Source: Artemisia argyi
Taxonomy: Eukaryota; Streptophyta; Magnoliopsida; Asterales; Asteraceae
Length of the DNA stretch: 64,000 bases
Reading direction: 5' to 3'
NCBI GenBank assembly: GCA_030686995.1
Contig: CM060680.1
Coordinates: forward strand, 77,946,616-78,010,615
Under the pieces are notes generated by a model. That model was not told the origin of the DNA. It worked only from the letters and a program-made list of their open reading frames with translations, and made no database searches. Shown piece after piece: positions 10,881-21,751 of this stretch; position 1 is the stretch's first letter; every line of letters starts with the position of its first letter. The translations under genes were made by a program, and so were the position numbers.

Positions 10881-11650
10881 TAGCACATCCATGGCTAAAA
10901 GGAATTTGCACCGGAATTAATGTAACTTTAGAAATTTACCCTTTCTGTACAATTAGAGGAGCCAGCTTAAAAAATACAAATGCCACAAATTTGTAAGTTC
11001 ACCCGGCTGTAGCTGAACTGCTGTTTCGGCAGTCACGGATGACACATTTAAGGATTTGTGTGACACGGTTACTTGCAAAACACATGAAACAGTGAAATCG
11101 CAGACAAAACTATTATGTTGTTGGATAGTTTGGCATTCACGGGTGTTGCGCTAGGCTTTTATTATTTGCTCGTGACTATTTATAAATGCAAAAGAGTGAT
11201 ACATAGCTTAGTGTATATGCTAGCATAATTTAGTATATATGCTAGCATATGGGATTATGTATGCTAACAAAATAGTAAACAAACACGAAATGAGACGATT
11301 AGTAATTCGAGAAGCAACTTCTTTGACAGCTTCTACCTTCCGGTGTTTGTGACAGTCAAAGAACAAATACAAATGGTCCATTGGCTTCCCTGAGAGCTAT
11401 AGTTTGTCCACCATGAAGAAGTCAAACAGAGTCAAATACAGCTTATAAAAATACACAAATGACAAATGAATGGCTACTCATTTGTTTAGATGAATACTTC
11501 AACTTTCTAGTGCCTCAATCTACAACTACAACTGCTATCCTAAAGCCTTATACGTGTAACTGCAAGTCTGCAAGATACACTAATGCGCGCAGGACAATTA
11601 CTAATTGCCAAAATCATATGATTCTTCATTAGTTTCATATATCTTTGTTT
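10881..11650. repeat. Diverged segmental duplicate, copy 1
   Basis: This matches 14170-15090 in the same order and orientation. Shared landmarks are TGTAGCTGAA, the 'GATGACACA' segment, 'TTTGGCATTCAC', a 95-bp exon-like block and the 'ATACACTAATGCG' segment. On the minus strand the exon-like block (about 11408-11310) stays open and reads MDHLYLFFDCHKHRKVEAV and so on. I do not recognise the protein. The two copies flank the extensin gene. Confidence 0.65.
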
Positions 11651-12107
11651 AATAATAGGTCAAAACAGATAATTATGAAAGCACCTCCTAGTAAACATAG
11701 TAAAATTATATACATCTATTTAAGACTTGATTGATTATACATATATAAGATCATGATATTCGTTCTGTTTTGGGGAAGAAATAATTGAAAATATATTGAT
11801 TTGGATAGTAATAATTAATATACTATAGATTATCTTGCCACCTCAAATAGTTACATGATCTTTGCTGGACTTTTCTTGGCAAAGAGAACGAGAGACTAAT
11901 ATTATGCAGAGAAACAAAGAATAACACAACCGATTTATAAAACATTAATGAATGAAAGTCATTGCATGTTAAGACCTTATAAACTCATGGATACATTTGA
12001 TTAAGAATGATAAAAACAAATAAATTGTATCGGAAGGAAACTTCACGGGAGGTACAGCCATGCAGATCAATAATGTCTTGGTTCACGTTGTTGATGAAGT
12101 TTGTGCT
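11651..12107. other. 3' flank of the extensin gene, nothing recognised
   Basis: A/T-rich non-coding sequence downstream of the minus-strand extensin stop. It should contain the 3' UTR and polyadenylation signals, but I cannot place them. Confidence 0.5.
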
Positions 12108-12974
12108 TTAATAATATTTGGGTGGAGGTGGAGACTTATCGTAGTACTGTGGAAAAGGGCGAGACTTCAATGGTTGGCTTGGCGATTTATTGTAATACTG
12201 ATGGTTGGGTAAGTGAGTTGGTGGGGGTGGAGACATGTAAATATATGGAGGCGGTGGGGATGGTGATGGAGGGGGTGGGGACTTGTAGACATACGGAGGT
12301 GGTGGAGACGGTGAAGGTGGAGGTGGAGATTTGTAGATGTAAGGAGGTGGTGGGGATGGTGACGGTGGAGGAGGAGACTTGTACACGTAAGGAGGTGGTG
12401 GGGATGGTGACAGTGGAGGAGGAGACTTGTACACGTAAGGAGGTGGTGGAGACGGTGAAGGTGGAGGTGGAGACTTGTAGACATATGGAGGTGGTGGGGA
12501 TGGTGACGGTGGAGGAGGAGACTTGTACACGTATGGAGGTGGTGGAGACTTGTAAACGTAACGTGGTGGTGGTGGAGACTTGTAAATGTAACGTGAAGGT
12601 GGTGGTGGAGACTTGTAAACGTAACGTGGTGGCGGTGGAGACTTGTATATGTAATGTGGTGGCGGTGGAGACTTGTATATGTAACGTGGTGGTGGTGGAG
12701 ACTTGTAAACATAACGTGAAGGTGGTGGTGGCGGAGACTTGTAAACATACGAATGGGGAGGAGATTTGTGATGATAAGGTACATGTGGCAATTTGTTTTT
12801 TGTGGGTGGCGGTGTAGATTTGTATACGTAAGGCGTCTTTGGCAACTTCCGGACATTAGGCTTAGGAGAACTGTAACCATATGGTTTATCCGCAATGGCA
12901 ATGGTGGCTAACAACAAGAACACAAAAGCATACACAACTTGAGGCCAATGCCTCAACACCCCAAGGCTTCCCAT
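12108..12974 (-). CDS. Extensin (hydroxyproline-rich cell-wall glycoprotein)
   Basis: An intact 288-residue protein. Residues 1-28 form a signal peptide (hydrophobic core VVYAFVFLLLATIAIA), so the product is secreted. The rest is built of about twenty SPPPP units separated by YVYK or YIYK. In extensins the prolines after Ser are hydroxylated and arabinosylated, and Tyr-x-Tyr motifs form cross-links that insolubilise the wall network. The repeat type changes from KSPPPP-RYVY in the first half to paired SPPPPSPSPPPPYVY units in the second. The frame is open seven codons further upstream, but only from a GTG; I chose the ATG at 12974, which places the signal peptide at the N-terminus. No intron is needed. 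The gene lies between two copies of an older segmental duplication. Confidence 0.93.
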   Translation of the reverse strand: MGSLGVLRHWPQVVYAFVFLLLATIAIADKPYGYSSPKPNVRKLPKTPYVYKSTPPPTKNKLPHVPYHHKSPPHSYVYKSPPPPPSRYVYKSPPPPRYIYKSPPPPHYIYKSPPPPRYVYKSPPPPSRYIYKSPPPPRYVYKSPPPPYVYKSPPPPSPSPPPPYVYKSPPPPSPSPPPPYVYKSPPPLSPSPPPPYVYKSPPPPSPSPPPPYIYKSPPPPSPSPPPPYVYKSPPPPSPSPPPPYIYMSPPPPTHLPNHQYYNKSPSQPLKSRPFPQYYDKSPPPPKYY

Positions 12975-13042
12975 ATTCACTCGCTCTCTTTTCACAAGAC
13001 TAAGAACTGTTTATGTGTGTTTAACTAGTTTAATTGGAACCC

Positions 13043-13050
13043 TTTTTATA
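13043..13050 (-). promoter_or_regulatory. TATA box of the extensin gene
   Basis: The minus strand reads TATAAAAA about 70 bases upstream of the chosen ATG, leaving a short leader of about 40 bases. The spacing fits a plant core promoter. Confidence 0.7.
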
Positions 13051-13981
13051 GCAAGTCTCCACTCTCCACACTATTCTAAGATGTAGAACAGGTTGTCATA
13101 TATATTGTTTTTAGGATAGCAAAGGATTCATGGTTTGCCACTAAGTGTTATTCACTTTGTGATTATTAAACTAAAAAGTAAATATGTCTCTTCAAAAAAA
13201 GTCAAAGTCAAAGCTGGTGATTGCTGAAAGTAATTCATTTTGTTTGAGACAAAAGGATTATCCTTAAGATGGTAACATGTTTGTTTGTTTGTTTTGAAAA
13301 AGGTAAGATATTTAACATTTCGATTGCCATAAGCACCAAGCAGCAGCAGTAATTACCACCTCAAATTCCCAAGACATATGAAGCAAACCATATCCGATGT
13401 GCTACCACCAAGCTGAAGACTTTTGGCACCCATGAAGATGTATCAGATCCATATCCCACCATCGAAAGATCTAGGGCCATGCAGCCTTTATCCTTTGCCA
13501 CACACAGTCCAGAAAGTCATGACCTTCGGTTTCCACCACACAGTCGTATATAGGATACAGAAAAGTGTACGTAAAAAGGTATCTGATGCCATTCCCAAAG
13601 CCAGCAACGTTTGCAAGCAGCTGCAGGCTCATTTGCATCAAGAGGCTATTTCAAGAGATCTGATCTCAGCCTGTTTAGTTTTCTTAAGTCAACTAATATA
13701 CACAGACGTACCTCAGGCCCCCACAAAAGCACCAGTTAATGGCAATCTAACAGACGAGCCCAAAACCAATGGTTTAAGTCTCACCGTCACCATCATCTGC
13801 TGCAATCAAAACACTGAAATTAGCAGGTTTGACCAAAAAAAGTCAACTAGCGTCCTTTGTATTTCCAGTGAAAATATAATTAAACTATCATGCATACAGT
13901 TTTGTCTAAGTAATTGGTCATTAATCCAGTGTCTAGTATCTACCCTCTTTTTTTTTTTTTTTTTTTTTTCCTTTTTTTCTT

Positions 13982-14015
<34 letters not shown>

Positions 14016-14169
14016 AAATTAGTCGAGCGTCTAAAGTGCCCTCAGTTAACACATAGAATCACCACCACCAACGATAAATAGATGATGAAGGGCAGATAGA
14101 AAATCTAAAAAACATAAGCTGAAATGAGCATAAAAGGAAGGAGCAAACAACAGTGTTGATATGTGTAGA
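13051..14169. other. Extensin upstream region with poly-T tract; no gene supported
   Basis: A 196-codon plus-strand open frame begins with TTG at 13423, but its last part is encoded by a poly-T tract and no domain is recognisable, so I do not call it a gene. The T-rich tract is 13948-14011, with two short interruptions. The region next to 13050 should contain the extensin promoter. Confidence 0.5.
13948..14011. repeat. T-rich homopolymer tract
   Basis: About 60 bases of T with a few C interruptions. It could be the poly-A tail of a retroposed sequence on the minus strand, but no body was recognised. Confidence 0.9.
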
Positions 14170-14439
14170 ATGTTGGACATCCAAAAGGAATATTAACGGG
14201 TATGAATGTAACTTCAAAGATTTACCCTTGTTGTAAAATCAGAGACTTAAATATCACAAAGGCCACATGCCCATACCAGTAAATATGCAAATTCAAGGCT
14301 GTAGCTGAAGTGTTGTTTCAGCAGCCACGAATGACACACTTGTAAAATACAATTACTTCCAAAACACGTGAAAACGGAAAATTGCAGACTAAAGTCTTAT
14401 GAATTTGGATAATTTGGCATTCACAGTTCTTGCAAGGCG

Positions 14440-14490
<51 letters not shown>

Positions 14491-15090
14491 TTGACAATAT
14501 TAAGACTGATTACAGTTATTATTAAAAATAAAAAAAGACCCCATGTATTTAGCTTTAGTTAAGAAGCTAGTAACATAAATTAGTATATGCATGCTAGCAA
14601 CATAGACACAAATACACATGATAAGTACCTTATCAGACGATCTGTAATTCGAGCAGCAACGGCTTTGACAGCATCCGCCTTCCTGTGCTGAGGTGAGTCA
14701 AAGAACGAATACAGATCATCCACTTCTTACCCTAGAGTTACAGTTTACCAGTCCACCATGAAAAAGACAAACATAGTCAAATCAAATTAATACATATACA
14801 CATGCTTGGATATTCATTTGTCCGGGCAAAGGTCATAATTCGCAGGAACATTCTAATCTTAATAAGAAGAGGTAGAGTCAAAGATTTGCGGTAAATCTTT
14901 ATCCTTATATTTGAAGTGCCTCCAGAGTACAACTCAGTTCAGTATCCTATATAAGCAAACATGGCTGGCAAGAAAACGAAGGCTGACAAGTTACAGATGT
15001 AATTACATGATACACTAATGCGGGACAAAGCCTAGTTACCAAAATTGGATTATTTGCAACTATTTCACATATTTTTGTTAGATTCATGAA
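14170..15090. repeat. Diverged segmental duplicate, copy 2
   Basis: Collinear with 10881-11650, with scattered substitutions and indels. It contains an (ATT)n expansion at 14440-14491 that copy 1 lacks. The minus-strand exon-like block (about 14730-14635) stays open in the same frame as in copy 1 (DDLYSFFDSPQHRKADAVK and so on) and shares about two thirds of its residues. It ends next to a GT that could be a splice donor. The hAT element inserted just beyond the end of this copy. Confidence 0.65.
14440..14491. repeat. (ATT)n microsatellite
   Basis: About 17 uninterrupted ATT units. Confidence 0.95.
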
Positions 15091-15091
15091 G

Positions 15092-15830
15092 CATATTATC
15101 ATGGTTTAAAAAAGCGGTCTGAGGCGGCGCCTCGAGGCGAATCGGCCGGAAAACGCATATGAGGCGGCGCCTCAGGTGGTTGATTTGGAACGTACGCGTC
15201 AGGTGTGTGAGGCGGTCTAGAAGCGTATGAGGCGGCGCCTAGGCGCTAGTCGGCCTCCCACTGCCCCGATTAGCAGCAAATCGGCCGAATTAGGTTGTCA
15301 ACGCCGGCGAATGCCGGTCAAACTTCAGATCTAAGCCAATTAAAGAGAAAATAAGTGGTGGTTGTGTTCAGAATGACGGTAAACGCCGGCGAATTGAAGG
15401 TCAACGCCGGCGAATTGATGGTCAACGCCGGAGAATTGGTTTAGGGTTTATCAGTGTATTAATGTATTAAAGTGAGGGTGAAGGGTGGCTGTATAAATGT
15501 ATTAAAGTGAGGCTGCAACTTTGTTTTAGGTTTAGGGTTTAAATAAGTTTAGAATTTTTAACATTTAACCCTCTATCTTTTACTATTTTACATTTAGTCT
15601 CTAAACTTTATAAATTTTACTCAAAAAGTTTAAAATAAGTTTATGTATTTAAACATTTGACCCCCTCCATCTTTAATAGTTTACATTTAAGTCTTAAACT
15701 TATATATAAAAAATATAAAATTAATTCCGCCTCGACTTTACGCCTCGGTCCGCCTCGAGGCTTACGCCTCTTGAGGCGGAGTGAAAACGCCTCGAAACTC
15801 GTTTCCGTACTTTTAAACCTTGCATATTAT
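15092..15830. mobile_element. Non-autonomous hAT-type DNA transposon with 8-bp target duplication
   Basis: The element body is 15100-15822 (723 bp). The flanking 8-mers CATATTAT at 15092-15099 and 15823-15830 are identical. The ends are short inverted repeats, CATGGTTTAAAA on the left and the complement of CAAGGTTTAAAA on the right. Both subterminal regions are packed with GAGGCG/CGCCTC words, including GAGGCGGCGCCTC twice near the left end, as expected for hAT transposase-binding repeats. The middle has a 21-bp tandem repeat with core ACGCCGGCGAATTG at about 15370-15437. There is no transposase ORF, so it would need an enzyme supplied in trans. Confidence 0.85.
15370..15437. repeat. 21-bp tandem repeat inside the hAT element
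   Basis: Three consecutive units of the form AACGCCGGCGAATTGAWGGTC. A related partial unit lies at about 15299. Confidence 0.8.
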
Positions 15831-16782
15831 ACAGATCCCATTAGTATAGTAACCAATCTTTTATGATTTTCACTTTATGCTGTTAAAGTTGATGTGCATC
15901 CAATTTGAGTCATGGCTAGCACTTATCAGTTCAATTCATAAACAAACAGTGTAATGAATATAAATACAATCCCTTAGCAAGGATAAAACAATCAAAAACA
16001 AACTTTTATTACAGTAAACTTGTATTGAATGACTAATGTAGCCAGAATTGATAATAGAGTAAAAAATAACCCGTCTAGTTACCTTTTCAGTTTTATATTT
16101 TACAAAGTATATTAAGCACTGTAAAACTGGACGTGGATCTTAGGTTATCCAATTAGATACACCCATAAACAGCTAAAGGCTTAATAACGAATATATTATT
16201 CTAAACCTCTAAAGGGTCAAATGTGGACTGAATAAAATTAGCTAATATGTGAACGGGTCGTTGAACAGGTCAGGCAGGTTAATAGTCACTCAGAGTGTAC
16301 TCATAATGAATGAAACGTACTATATCGTTTTATTTCAATATTTAAATAATCATTGTACCAATATAGTTCCATGACTCGTTTAAAACAATGATTGTTTTTA
16401 GAAATAAAGACTATAAAACAGAAAGGGTCAGCCCAACCCGTCGCGTCTCATTTTGATCCGTACTGAAAAATAACATAACCTGTTTGGCCCTACCAGCCAA
16501 TATAGCCACCTCTAAATAAGTTGCAAATTGAGATCGTTTTCATGAAGTAAATAAAATAGCTCTGGTGTTTTGAAATGAATATTAGAATACCTATTTAGAA
16601 ACTTTACATCTTATGACAGTATGTCAGTATATAACAAGTAAACATAACAATAACCAAATGCACAAGCCTGCATTTATATTAATTTAAGAAAGTGAGATCA
16701 AAATTATACAGTAGATGCTAATCTATAACCTTTCAATCTATTGATTACTTGTGTCCACAAAACTCAAATTACATAAATTACC
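15831..16782. other. 3' flank of the maturase gene; nothing recognised
   Basis: A/T-rich intergenic DNA with no long frame and no repeat that I recognise. It contains the 3' UTR of the minus-strand maturase gene. Confidence 0.5.
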
Positions 16783-18972
16783 TCATACATTTGCACCATG
16801 TAATTGTTCTTCTTGCTCTTCCTCATCTTCTACTCTTTGTTCATCACTTTGAACCCCCGATTCTAGCAACAAAGCCTTACCTTCTTCCGAGTTATTCACA
16901 CCATTAATAGATGCACTTCTCTTATAATTCCAAACAAGCATCGAGACATAATCTTGAGGTGAAATAAGACCTTCTTCAATTAAAGTAGTACGATTCTCTT
17001 CAAATGTTTTTGGATCATCCAATCTTATATATTCAAGCAATGCCTTCTCATGATCGGGCCTCCACCCAACTGGGAACGGGCTGTAATCAGTCTCGGGCAC
17101 CAATGACATCCGTGTATACTGAAGACCCTCAATTGACTCAGCAAGACCCATTCTTAACAGATTATTATACTCGGGTGACTGCCCTTTTTTCTCCTTCAAT
17201 GGACGCCTAAGCGTCCTATCACCAATTTTATACACTTTTGCACGTGAGCGAAGCTTGTATTTTGCAGCATATAGTTTAGCAAGCGAACCTCTTATAATGT
17301 AAGAACAAAAATTCACAATCTTTTTCCTATTATCAGCAAATCTATACCACTCAACCATTGTAGACAAAAGCTTGTTCATTTGTGCATTAGTATGAGCTTG
17401 AGTAGCATGAAACATTCTGAAACATGGTTGCGGGTCGGGATCTCTGTCTCCTTTTAAAAATCCCAATTTTCTAAACTGTTTAATGCATTGTTTTAGGCTG
17501 GCAGTGACTGATAACAAAGTACCGACACCCTTTTCACTAATGATTTTACCACCCGTTGCAGTATATCTAAGAGTTGGGTATACAACTCTTCGACATAAAA
17601 CATGATCAAGAAACATTATTCCTTTTGTTATATGCTCAATCGGAAGACACTCATTGTCGAGCTTAAGCATATACTTCTCATCACAAAACTCAATTAATTG
17701 TTTTCTAAGAATTGCTGCATCAGCTCTAGGACCACGAACTCCAATCAAGAAATGACCACCAAATCGAATATAGTCAATTTTCCTAGTCTTATCGGGCCCA
17801 CTAGTGGGAACAAATTCCGGCCAAGACGTATTCCCTTGATCCACTTCACCTTCAGGACTATTCCATATCACATCACTCTTCGAAGGTCGATAAAATTCTT
17901 TAATTTTCCCCTCCATCCAACGGTCCAATTCATCTAAACAGATATTAGCCAACAAAGGACTCAAAATCCCACAATGCCCCCAAGTCGGAACCTTTTCAGC
18001 TTCTTCAGGTGCAAACCCGAAAAAAGATTCTAACCAGTACGGGTCAGGCTTAGGCTCATCTTCAGCCAAGACCCTTTTCTTCTGATATTTCCTTTTGATC
18101 CTCTTCTTTTCAACAGGCGGGCTAGTTATAACCGGTGTAGTCATAGCTGACTTAACCAAATCAACCACCATCTTATCCCTAACATCCCTCATCAACGCAC
18201 TCACCACCATCCCAACTTTCAACCCATCCAAAACCGTACTCAAATCCCCTTTGATATACCACAAATACCCCGCAAAACTCCTCCTCACAACCCTTAACGC
18301 CGTATGCGCAGTCCTACCCGGTCTAAACGCATACGACTTATCCGAAAACCGCCCTTCATAAACCGGCTCCAATATCATAAACAAGACCTCTTGCACAATC
18401 CTATCCTGAAACGGACTAGGCTGAGTAGTCGTCAAAATCGCCCTAATCTTCCTTTTCGACAAAGACTCATACTCCGTCTTATCTTTCGGCGACTTTATAA
18501 AAAACTCCAACCTAGCACCCCACCTAAACCTATTATCAAGAACCGCGTTCCTTAACGCCAACAAATCATCTAACGCCGACCTCTGCACCGAGCTTTTCGG
18601 CATATAACTACCCATTTCATCAGCACACACTTTCTGATAAGCTAATACCCATAACTCAAATCTTCTTAAATAGTTAGTTAAATTAGTTACAGTCTCATTG
18701 TTGCTCCTAAAACTCTCAATCCATAAGTCGGATAATACTGATACACCATCTTCTTTCATAAGGGTAGATGGGTCATTTGGGTCAGTTTTAGTACTATTAA
18801 AAGTATTATTATTATTATTATTATATTTTTTATAACCACTGTTATAATTGTTGTTGTAACTTGATGATGTGTATATGAATGATTTAAAGAACGAAAACCC
18901 ATTTGTTTTTTTGTATAAAGATTGTGACTTTAGAATTGAAATACTGAAAATGGTGAAACGGCGGTGAGTCAT
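16783..18972 (-). CDS. nMAT2: Nuclear-encoded mitochondrial group II intron maturase, nMAT2-like
   Basis: An intact single-exon protein of 729 residues starting at the ATG at 18970-18972. Nuclear maturases help splice group II introns in plant mitochondria. Residues 1-35 are basic and Ser/Phe-rich without acidic residues, as in a mitochondrial presequence, and are followed by an Asn/Tyr-rich linker (36-60). The RT-like domain spans about 95-420: PFQDRIVQEVLFMILEPVYE, FRPGRTAHTALRVV, YIKGDL, then GHCGILSPLLANICLDELD (332-350). The position of the catalytic YADD is RFGG (403-406), so polymerase activity should be absent. The maturase (X) domain follows at about 470-640 (KGVGTLLSVTASLKQCIKQF, HATQAHTNAQMN, RKKIVNFCSYIIRGSLAKLY). 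An acidic tail ends the protein. Length and motifs fit nMAT2 better than nMAT3 or nMAT4; nMAT1 is the main alternative. Confidence 0.9.
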   Translation of the reverse strand: MTHRRFTIFSISILKSQSLYKKTNGFSFFKSFIYTSSSYNNNYNSGYKKYNNNNNNTFNSTKTDPNDPSTLMKEDGVSVLSDLWIESFRSNNETVTNLTNYLRRFELWVLAYQKVCADEMGSYMPKSSVQRSALDDLLALRNAVLDNRFRWGARLEFFIKSPKDKTEYESLSKRKIRAILTTTQPSPFQDRIVQEVLFMILEPVYEGRFSDKSYAFRPGRTAHTALRVVRRSFAGYLWYIKGDLSTVLDGLKVGMVVSALMRDVRDKMVVDLVKSAMTTPVITSPPVEKKRIKRKYQKKRVLAEDEPKPDPYWLESFFGFAPEEAEKVPTWGHCGILSPLLANICLDELDRWMEGKIKEFYRPSKSDVIWNSPEGEVDQGNTSWPEFVPTSGPDKTRKIDYIRFGGHFLIGVRGPRADAAILRKQLIEFCDEKYMLKLDNECLPIEHITKGIMFLDHVLCRRVVYPTLRYTATGGKIISEKGVGTLLSVTASLKQCIKQFRKLGFLKGDRDPDPQPCFRMFHATQAHTNAQMNKLLSTMVEWYRFADNRKKIVNFCSYIIRGSLAKLYAAKYKLRSRAKVYKIGDRTLRRPLKEKKGQSPEYNNLLRMGLAESIEGLQYTRMSLVPETDYSPFPVGWRPDHEKALLEYIRLDDPKTFEENRTTLIEEGLISPQDYVSMLVWNYKRSASINGVNNSEEGKALLLESGVQSDEQRVEDEEEQEEQLHGANV

Positions 18973-19771
18973 CTGACCTGAGTTTGCTCCGGCAACGGTG
19001 GCGCGTGTGTGCCACGCTCCTGATGAAACTTTCTGGAAATGAATTTAAGGGGTTTAGGGTTTTGGGTCAGTTGTGAAGTGGGATGTCTTTGTGAATTTGT
19101 GAGTGTTGAGCGAATGGTTTTTTTCCGATGGTTTTGTGTTTTGGATGATTAGTCCTTCATGGGTTTACTTTGTCATTGTTAGCCCATCTATATTTGTTTT
19201 CACCTCTAATCTCTGATTTTATTTAAAATTTTTGACGAAATGAGGTGTATTTATCAAACGTCGAGCAAAATCACTCGAAAACCAACCAGAACTGATAAAC
19301 CAACCGAAACTAGGCCGAAACCGAACGGACCTTATTTGGTTCGATTTTACTCGATTCGGTTCTGGCCAAAACACACTTGTTCGATTCGAAATAGCTAAAC
19401 CGGCCTCACCCGAACCGACCTTATTCGTTTCGGTTTCGATAGTTTTTACTCGGTTCACGTTTTACCCTTATTTAGTTTTCGGGTCGGGTTTGATCGGTTC
19501 GGGACGGGTTTACCCGTTGCTCAGCCCTATATTTAACTATATTACATATAAAAAGAAAACATATTTGTTTAAAACTTATAACTTCAAAAATAAGCAATTT
19601 TGTTAGACTAAAATACTGTTACTTATTAAAGTCAATACAATCTATCAAATATTTAAATACTTAATTACAATTTAAACCACTAACTTTTTTCACTCTCACT
19701 TATTCGGCAACCATATATACATAAAAAAAAATTGCACACAAACACATATTAAAGCTACTAAACACCATTGC
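18973..19771. other. Upstream region of the maturase gene with CCGAAC-type degenerate repeat
   Basis: The first 100-200 bases should hold the minus-strand promoter and 5' UTR. At about 19255-19510 there is a degenerate tandem of AACCGAAC/GGTTCGGTT words, a low-complexity repeat frequent in plant genomes. No gene is seen; the 79-codon minus-strand frame there is a by-product of the repeat. Confidence 0.6.
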
Positions 19772-21751
19772 TGTTATGTGCGGATATTATCTAGTATATT
19801 ATAAGTTGAAAAATAAGACTATTTACACTGTGTTCTAAAGTTGTGTTTTTAGTGGGAAAGGAAGTGTAGTGGGAAGAAACGATAAATGTTAGACTTGAAA
19901 CTCGTTTACAAACGGTTATGACCCTAGATGATATTTAGTGGGTGTAAATGAGTTTGACTAAGATAATTGGTAAGTTATATAAGTGCAAGAAGTAGAATAT
20001 GTTTGTTATAGCTTGGATACAGCGTATCCAGGGAGGTGAATACGGCGTATTGATATAAACATGGATACAGCGTATTGAACATCTAACGAGCATAAATGAC
20101 TTAAATACCCTTCTTGCTGAGTCGTCACTTGCTTATATATTATAGCTTTTGGATAATTACACACTTATCTGTTGTGTGTGTGGGTTCCAGTTAAGAGAGA
20201 AAAAAAAAGGAAGAAATAGAAGATGATGATCTTATAGTGTTTTAAATGGTGAAATTCAATAGTTTGGTCTCTAGTAATGATTTGTTACAAGTAAGTAACT
20301 TTTATTTAGTTTAATTAACGAATTTAGAAATTAGGGTTTATGAACCCTAATCTTGGAATAACGGGTAAAAGGTGTTTTAAAGCTAATTAAAAAGGTTATA
20401 GTGATTATGGAATAAGTTATATTAATATTGAGCTAGTATTATATAGGTCTTTCATCATATGATCAAATTGTGATTATATAATGACTAAAGTATTAAATGA
20501 TGCAAGTAACGATGATGATGGTGATGTATGATAGCTTAGCTTGGAGCTAAGGTAAGTAACTTTGATTAATATGTGCTTAATATAAATGTTCTCATATTTT
20601 GTGTTTATGAATGAGGTTGTAGGATTAAAGTCTTGGATTAGCAAGTATGGATTTATAGGAGGCTTGCCTGGTGAGACTACACAAGTGTTAGTTCATGATT
20701 AAGGTATGTTTTGTGATTGTTATGTGTTTAACGTTATTATAGTTATGTATTATAGTTTATGGTAATTTATTACTCTTGGATATAAGATTCTATGGTGTTT
20801 TGTGTTAGAATGGTTTTAAGAGTTCATATTGCTAATATGATGAATGATGTATTAATCATGTTTTAATCTAGTTACTTACTAAGCGTTTCCGCTTACCGTT
20901 ATAGTTACTAATGTTTTGTAGGTTTATGCGTGGAGAAGGTAATGCTTGGATTAAAGCTTAAGGATTGGAAGAGCGGATCATAGATAGGTTGTAATGCATG
21001 TTTTAGAGCTTAGTCGTAGACACCGAGCTCAAAGCAAATTTGAACCCTCGAGAATCTTTAACTAGTTTATATGTTTTTGGTTGTCAAGGTATTGTGATTG
21101 TCAAGTCAAGTATGTCAAGTGGTTGTTATAGTAATGGTTTAAAGTATTTACATGGGGATAAAGGGGTGTTTGCTTTAGTGTATATTTCTACCCATTTTGG
21201 TATCAAATGAGTCAATTGCCATAAGGCATGTTATAGTATGATTTGTTATAGTTTTGTATGATGAATGCATGATTTGGTTCAGGTTAAAGTATTGGGGGTA
21301 AAGTCTAAATGGTTAAGTTTAAGTGTTGAGGTCTTTCTGATAGCTGTTACAGATGGTTTATACGACGTATCCAATATTTAGATAAGGTGTATCCAATATT
21401 TGGATACGGCGTATTGAAGCTCAGGAGTGATACTGTGTATTAAACTGTAGGGTCGATACGACATATTCCTCCTCGAGGATACGGGATATCGGCCTCAGCA
21501 ACAATACGGCGTATCCAATATGGATACGGCGTGTTGGTGCAACAATGGAGGCTGTTTGTTTGTGGTTTTATAGTTATGTGTAAATCGATTTTAAAAAGGG
21601 TCTCGAGTATACTTCTTGTAAGTATTTAAAAAGTGTTAATTATTATAGAATCTTGTCATTTTATATAAGTATAATAGTGAGTCCGTCATAGTCAAAGCGT
21701 TCCACGAAAATGTTCTAAATTTTTTAGTTAAATCGGGCACGGGGCATAACA
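19772..21751 (+). repeat. Probable solo LTR of a Ty3/gypsy element with ATACGNCGTAT palindrome clusters
   Basis: The ends read TGTTATG and CATAACA, a 7-bp inverted repeat of TG...CA type. Inside are TATATATTATAG at about 20134, a leader-like G/T-rich segment with GGTAAG words and no ORF, as in gypsy LTRs. The palindromic motif ATACGNCGTAT occurs at 20040, 21360, 21404 and 21504, with several one-base variants near both ends. No matching 5-bp target duplication is visible (ATTGC against ATAAA), so the borders or the solo-LTR reading could be off. Confidence 0.5.

Noticed and set aside
12101..12901. Long frames overlapping the extensin gene on the other strand and in a second minus frame
   Set aside because: Shadows of the Pro-rich repeat; they show only repeated Val-Glu-Thr-Cys or His-Leu units and no independent signal.
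13423..14013. 196-codon plus-strand open frame upstream of the extensin gene
   Set aside because: Starts with TTG, has no recognisable domain, and its last part is poly-Phe from the T homopolymer. The first 100 codons look non-repetitive but nothing supports translation.
15657..15866. 69-codon frame in the hAT element
   Set aside because: Crosses the right end of the element into flanking DNA and has no transposase motif.
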